From: CAZKFG01 sp964551985
GTDB taxonomy: Bacteria; Bacillota; Negativicutes; Acidaminococcales; JAISLQ01
DNA: 26,680 nucleotides
NCBI GenBank assembly: GCA_964551985.1
Contig: CAZKFG010000032.1
Span: 1 to 26,680, forward strand
Direction of reading: 5' to 3'
Part shown: in pieces, positions 24,191-26,680 of the stretch
Layout: each line of letters opens with the position of its first letter
Numbering within the stretch: position 1 is the first letter of the stretch
Position numbers and translations under genes: made by a program
Notes under the pieces: model-generated
What the model was told of the DNA's origin: nothing
Databases searched by the model: none
The model's input: only the letters and a program-made list of their open reading frames with translations

Positions 24191-24195
24191 ATAAT

Positions 24196-24209
24196 ACACA
24201 AAGGCGTGT
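24196..24209 (+). promoter_or_regulatory. AAAGGC hexaloop hairpin, putative ANTAR target (transporter)
   Basis: ACAC-AAAGGC-GTGT: a 4-bp stem and the same hexaloop as the two other nitrogen leaders. The TATAAT at 24190 is too close for its start to include the whole hairpin, so the true promoter may lie further upstream. Confidence 0.62.
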
Positions 24210-24262
24210 TTTTATCAATATGTCAGATTGACATTAAGATAAAATACATGCCTTTTATTTTT
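24200..24262 (+). terminator. Leader terminator of the ammonium transporter
   Basis: AAAGGCGTGTTTTTATC (24200-24216) pairs with the complement of GATAAAATACATGCCTTT (24238-24255), with ATGTCA/TGACAT nested inside and TATTTTTTT after. Its 5' arm overlaps the AAAGGC hairpin, as in the other two leaders. Confidence 0.75.
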
Positions 24263-24276
24263 TAGGAGGAATAATT

Positions 24277-24504
24277 ATGTATTTAGCAGTTGACACTATC
24301 TGGGTATTACTTGGTGCAGCACTTGTGTTTTTCATGCAAGCTGGATTTTCAATGGTGGAAACAGGTTTTACAAGATCTAAAAATGTCGGAAACATCATTA
24401 TGAAAAATCTTATGGACTTTTCTCTTGGTACAATAGTCTTTTGGTTTATCGGCTTTTGAATTATGTTTGCAGGTGATGGTGCTTTTTTAGCTGGATTGAT
24501 TTCT
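24277..24504 (+). pseudogene. amtB: Ammonium transporter fragment with stop codon
   Basis: The start (TIWVLLGAALVFFMQAGFSM, then VETGFTRSKNVGNIIMKNLMD) is the first part of an Amt/MEP ammonium channel. The reading frame hits TGA at 24457, where homologues have Gly in IGFGIMF, so GGA to TGA is the likely change. Amt-like residues continue to 24504 (FAGDGAFLAGLIS), followed by double TAA. About 330 further residues and most of the channel are missing. In the same frame 24511-24636 is open (IIENDENKVSPDIAISV) but is not recognisable as Amt, so the 3' part was probably replaced. AGGAGG precedes the ATG, and the antitermination leader is still intact. An IS110 remnant lies just downstream. Confidence 0.9.
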
Positions 24505-24783
24505 TAATAAAAAGTAATTATTGAAAATGATGAAAATAAAGTTTCACCAGATATAGCCATCTCCGTTACTAGCAATACAAAGCCAAATACTACAATAACA
24601 AAAGTTGTCATAGTTACAAAACAAAACAAATTTTAAACACTAAAAAACACTCTTGACAAAATTGCCATAACAGCCTGCAAAGTAAAAGTCAATAGGAAAA
24701 CAAAAAAATGTAAGCAAGTAAAAAGGGCAAAGAAAAAAGACCACCGTAAAATGCGCTGGACTGGGATAAAAAGGTAAAAAGAT

Positions 24784-25663
24784 TTATTGTGTCAACTGAG
24801 CCAGATACTCTTTCACCTTGCCATAGTAAACGCGCAAAAACTTATTTGCCCCTGCGGTCATGTAACAAAGTAAGGCTTGCCAGCGGGGCACGTTTCTTGT
24901 CCATAAAGCAAAACACCGTGTCATCAAGAGGAGCGTTCTTAATGAGCAGCTTGATAAAGGAGTCTTTCGGTAGCATTGCAATCAAATCTTTTGATGCGAA
25001 GTGGATTTGAACAGCTTTGTCGGCTTGAAAACAGTATCCATGGCGCTTGCAAAATTTGCGGTAACGCTCAGTGAATGCCGTTTGGCTCACACTGCTAACA
25101 CAGTAAACATACCAAAAGGACGAGGCAAAATCCACCCATTTCTGAGTACCGTCCTCACGGGCAGGGCTAGAGAAAAAGTCATTTACACCGGGATAAGTCT
25201 GGTCAAAAAACGCGATTAAATTGTTCTTCAAGACCGTCTTGGTCTTGTTATAAAGACCACATTGGCGGTTCATGGTTTTGAGTTGGTAACGAATCGTGTA
25301 TATCGACGTAGCTCGCTCCAATTGTCAAAACCATAACAGGCAATCTTCAAAGAATAGGCTTTATCGTTTTTGACACGGCGAAGAGAATTGTTGCCGTAGT
25401 CCTTAGTGAACTTGGGATTAACGGCATAGACAAAGATACCGGCATCGTGGAGTATATGAACCACAGATTCATAATAGCGCCCAGTATGTTCAAGAATGAC
25501 TTTTGTTTCACCATTGAGACTTTTGCCAAATTCTTGAATTAACTTGAGGTGTGACGAATAGTAAAAGGCTTGGAAATCACTTGACCAAAAGTTTGGCAAT
25601 GGCAACCATGCTATTGCCCTTAGAGACATCAACACCGACTGCGTTTATAAAAAATACCCCCAT
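24784..25663 (-). mobile_element. Decayed IS110-family transposase
   Basis: Pieces on the minus strand join into one IS110 (DEDD, RuvC-like) transposase. ATG at 25663 starts NAVGVDVSKGNSMVAIAK, which carries the first catalytic Asp. EHTGRYYESVVHILHDAGIF and NPKFTKDYGNNSLRRVKNDK follow in the next frame (25635-25270). IRYQLKTMNRQCGLYNKTKT to LPKDSFIKLLI comes in a third piece (25321-24842). DTVFCFMDKKRAP and YMTAGANKFLRVYYGKVKEY form the C-terminus. At least three frameshifts and an internal deletion of roughly 100 residues between LPKDSFIKLLI and DTVFCFMDKK remove most of the C-terminal Transposase_20 domain. It cannot be active. IS110 elements have no terminal inverted repeats, so the exact ends are not visible. 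Confidence 0.85.
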
Positions 25664-25860
25664 AAAACAATTACAAATTGGTGATCCAATATTACATCAT
25701 TGCCGATTCAATCTGTTTGGTGACGCGGACGCACTGTTGGACATTGGTTCAACCTGCATAAAACGAACGCTGCCAATGAGAGACTGGTTGACTGACTTAA
25801 TCGCGGACATTAAGTCCTTGGAGTGAAACATCAAACCAATTGCCTTCTCATTCTAACAGC
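25664..25860 (-). ncRNA. Possible IS110 bridge-RNA region
   Basis: In the IS110 group the non-coding stretch before the transposase start encodes a structured bridge RNA that guides target and donor choice. Here about 200 non-coding bases carry hairpins: GACTTAAT (25794-25801)/ATTAAGTC (25809-25816) with a 7-base loop, and CATTGG (near 25743)/CCAATG (near 25783). GC content is higher than in the neighbouring intergenic DNA. The call rests on position and structure only. Confidence 0.4.
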
Positions 25861-25939
25861 TTAGGTAATAATGCTTTAAAAGTCAGGGTAGATTGCCTTT
25901 ACTTAACCGTAACTTTATAGTAACAGGAGTGATTTGAAA

Positions 25940-26680
25940 GTGTCAAATAATGTAAGAAAAATAAGTAAAAACGAGATTTTAAAGGCTATGGAGTGTTACG
26001 ACAGGTACCCATATATGCCCTTTTGGTGGATTGTTAAGGAAATTAGTGAAAACGGCTATGGAATTGACAGATTGAACTATGAGTTTAAATACGGCTATGG
26101 GCATCCTGATAAAGGTCATTTTCATCAAAGTTATTCACCTTCAAAAGAGTTAAAGGATATTTATAGGTATATGGAGAATTATATAGATAATAGAAATTAT
26201 AATCGCCCACATAATACTTCTCTTAATATGCAAGACTATTCTAAAGCCTACTCTCAGTACAGCGAGTATTCATTTTTGAATTTTACGGATTATGTTAATC
26301 GTAATAATTTTGAACAAGCGTTGAAAGAGCGTGATTACTGGCGAGGTGCAAGAGGTTTTATTGATAGGTATATACCAAAAGAAATTGATACTTATACTCA
26401 ACAGGAAAACAATATTCATTATGCCAGACGATTTGGCAGAAAAGCTTATAAGTACGTAGGCGATATAATTGCTCAAAATGGCATGTCCAGCAGTGACCCA
26501 AGAGCAATAGCAATGCATGGCACAATAGGTGGAATGATCGCCAAGATGTGCGGACGTGATTACATTCAAGGCGAAGTGCTAGGCGAACTAAACAAAGAAA
26601 TAGTAGCCCAAATCTACAAACACAGAAAAACTATCGGCTTTAGTGATAGAGACGTAATAAACTTTTCAAGACAACTAGGT
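25940..26680 (+). CDS. Unknown protein, open at the window edge
   Basis: An uninterrupted frame of 247 codons runs from GTG (25940) to the last base, so the C-terminus is missing. AGGAG at 25925-25929 supports the start; an in-frame TTG at 25934 is an alternative. The N-terminus is rich in aromatic residues (MECYDRYPYMPFWWIVKEIS) and is followed by many Tyr and Asn. A later segment reads ARRFGRKAYKYVGDIIAQNG and MHGTIGGMIAKMCGRDY, and the end is predicted helical (LGELNKEIVAQIYKHRKT). No signal peptide, membrane segment or known motif was recognised. It may be a mobile-element or accessory gene given the adjoining IS110 remnant, but no function is assigned. Confidence 0.72.
   Translation, partial: MSNNVRKISKNEILKAMECYDRYPYMPFWWIVKEISENGYGIDRLNYEFKYGYGHPDKGHFHQSYSPSKELKDIYRYMENYIDNRNYNRPHNTSLNMQDYSKAYSQYSEYSFLNFTDYVNRNNFEQALKERDYWRGARGFIDRYIPKEIDTYTQQENNIHYARRFGRKAYKYVGDIIAQNGMSSSDPRAIAMHGTIGGMIAKMCGRDYIQGEVLGELNKEIVAQIYKHRKTIGFSDRDVINFSRQLG

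Noticed and set aside
1..26680. CRISPR array
   Set aside because: No regularly spaced direct repeats and no cas-like genes were seen.

Overview
The window is AT-rich DNA of an anaerobic, low-GC Firmicute. Split archaeal-type glutamate synthase, type III glutamine synthetase, an ANTAR regulator, EFR1-type flavodoxin/ferredoxin fusions and strong GGAGG ribosome sites fit Negativicutes or Clostridia. I lean to Negativicutes, but nothing here proves it. About 24 protein genes can be supported, and five loci are visibly broken.

Layout. Bases 1-28 are the 3' end of a tmRNA-like (ssrA) gene. An XRE-type HTH reading frame (255-593) and a SAM-methyltransferase frame (to 1084) look like one fusion gene split by a -1 offset at an A AAA AAG heptamer. 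Next come two tandem copies of a dicarboxylate/glutamate symporter. The first is killed by a 2-base deletion; the second is intact. They are followed by a secreted protein of unknown function, an EFR1 flavodoxin-ferredoxin and a convergent methyltransferase. From 6703 to 10283, on the minus strand, a LysR gene is followed by an envelope redox cluster: secreted cupin, lipoprotein flavodoxin, DUF4405 membrane cytochrome-like protein and secreted carboxymuconolactone-decarboxylase-family protein. Two divergent XRE regulators (10725-11461) flank a clear operator. An iron alcohol dehydrogenase and an aldo/keto reductase-ferredoxin (11536-14058) are divergent, and both have MerR/AdhR-like promoters with 19-bp spacers. 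A second LysR follows, then a 738-bp gene-free stretch holding a 3' tRNA-like remnant, then an acetyltransferase.

Nitrogen region (16491-24505). A minus-strand operon encodes the three glutamate synthase modules (amidotransferase, ferredoxin/FMN synthase, GXGXG), a type I glutamine synthetase and an ANTAR response regulator. Divergent from it are a type III glutamine synthetase (frameshifted near its C-terminus) and an ammonium transporter fragment (stop codon, then truncation). The leaders of the GOGAT operon, the type III synthetase and the transporter each carry a small hairpin with the identical hexaloop AAAGGC. In each case its loop and 3' strand are also the 5' arm of a U-tailed terminator. 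This is the antitermination architecture expected for an ANTAR protein, but with one hairpin instead of the usual two. It is the most interesting system in the window.

The right end holds a decayed IS110-family element (24784-25663) with a possible bridge-RNA region beside it, and an open reading frame with no recognised family that runs off the window (25940-26680).
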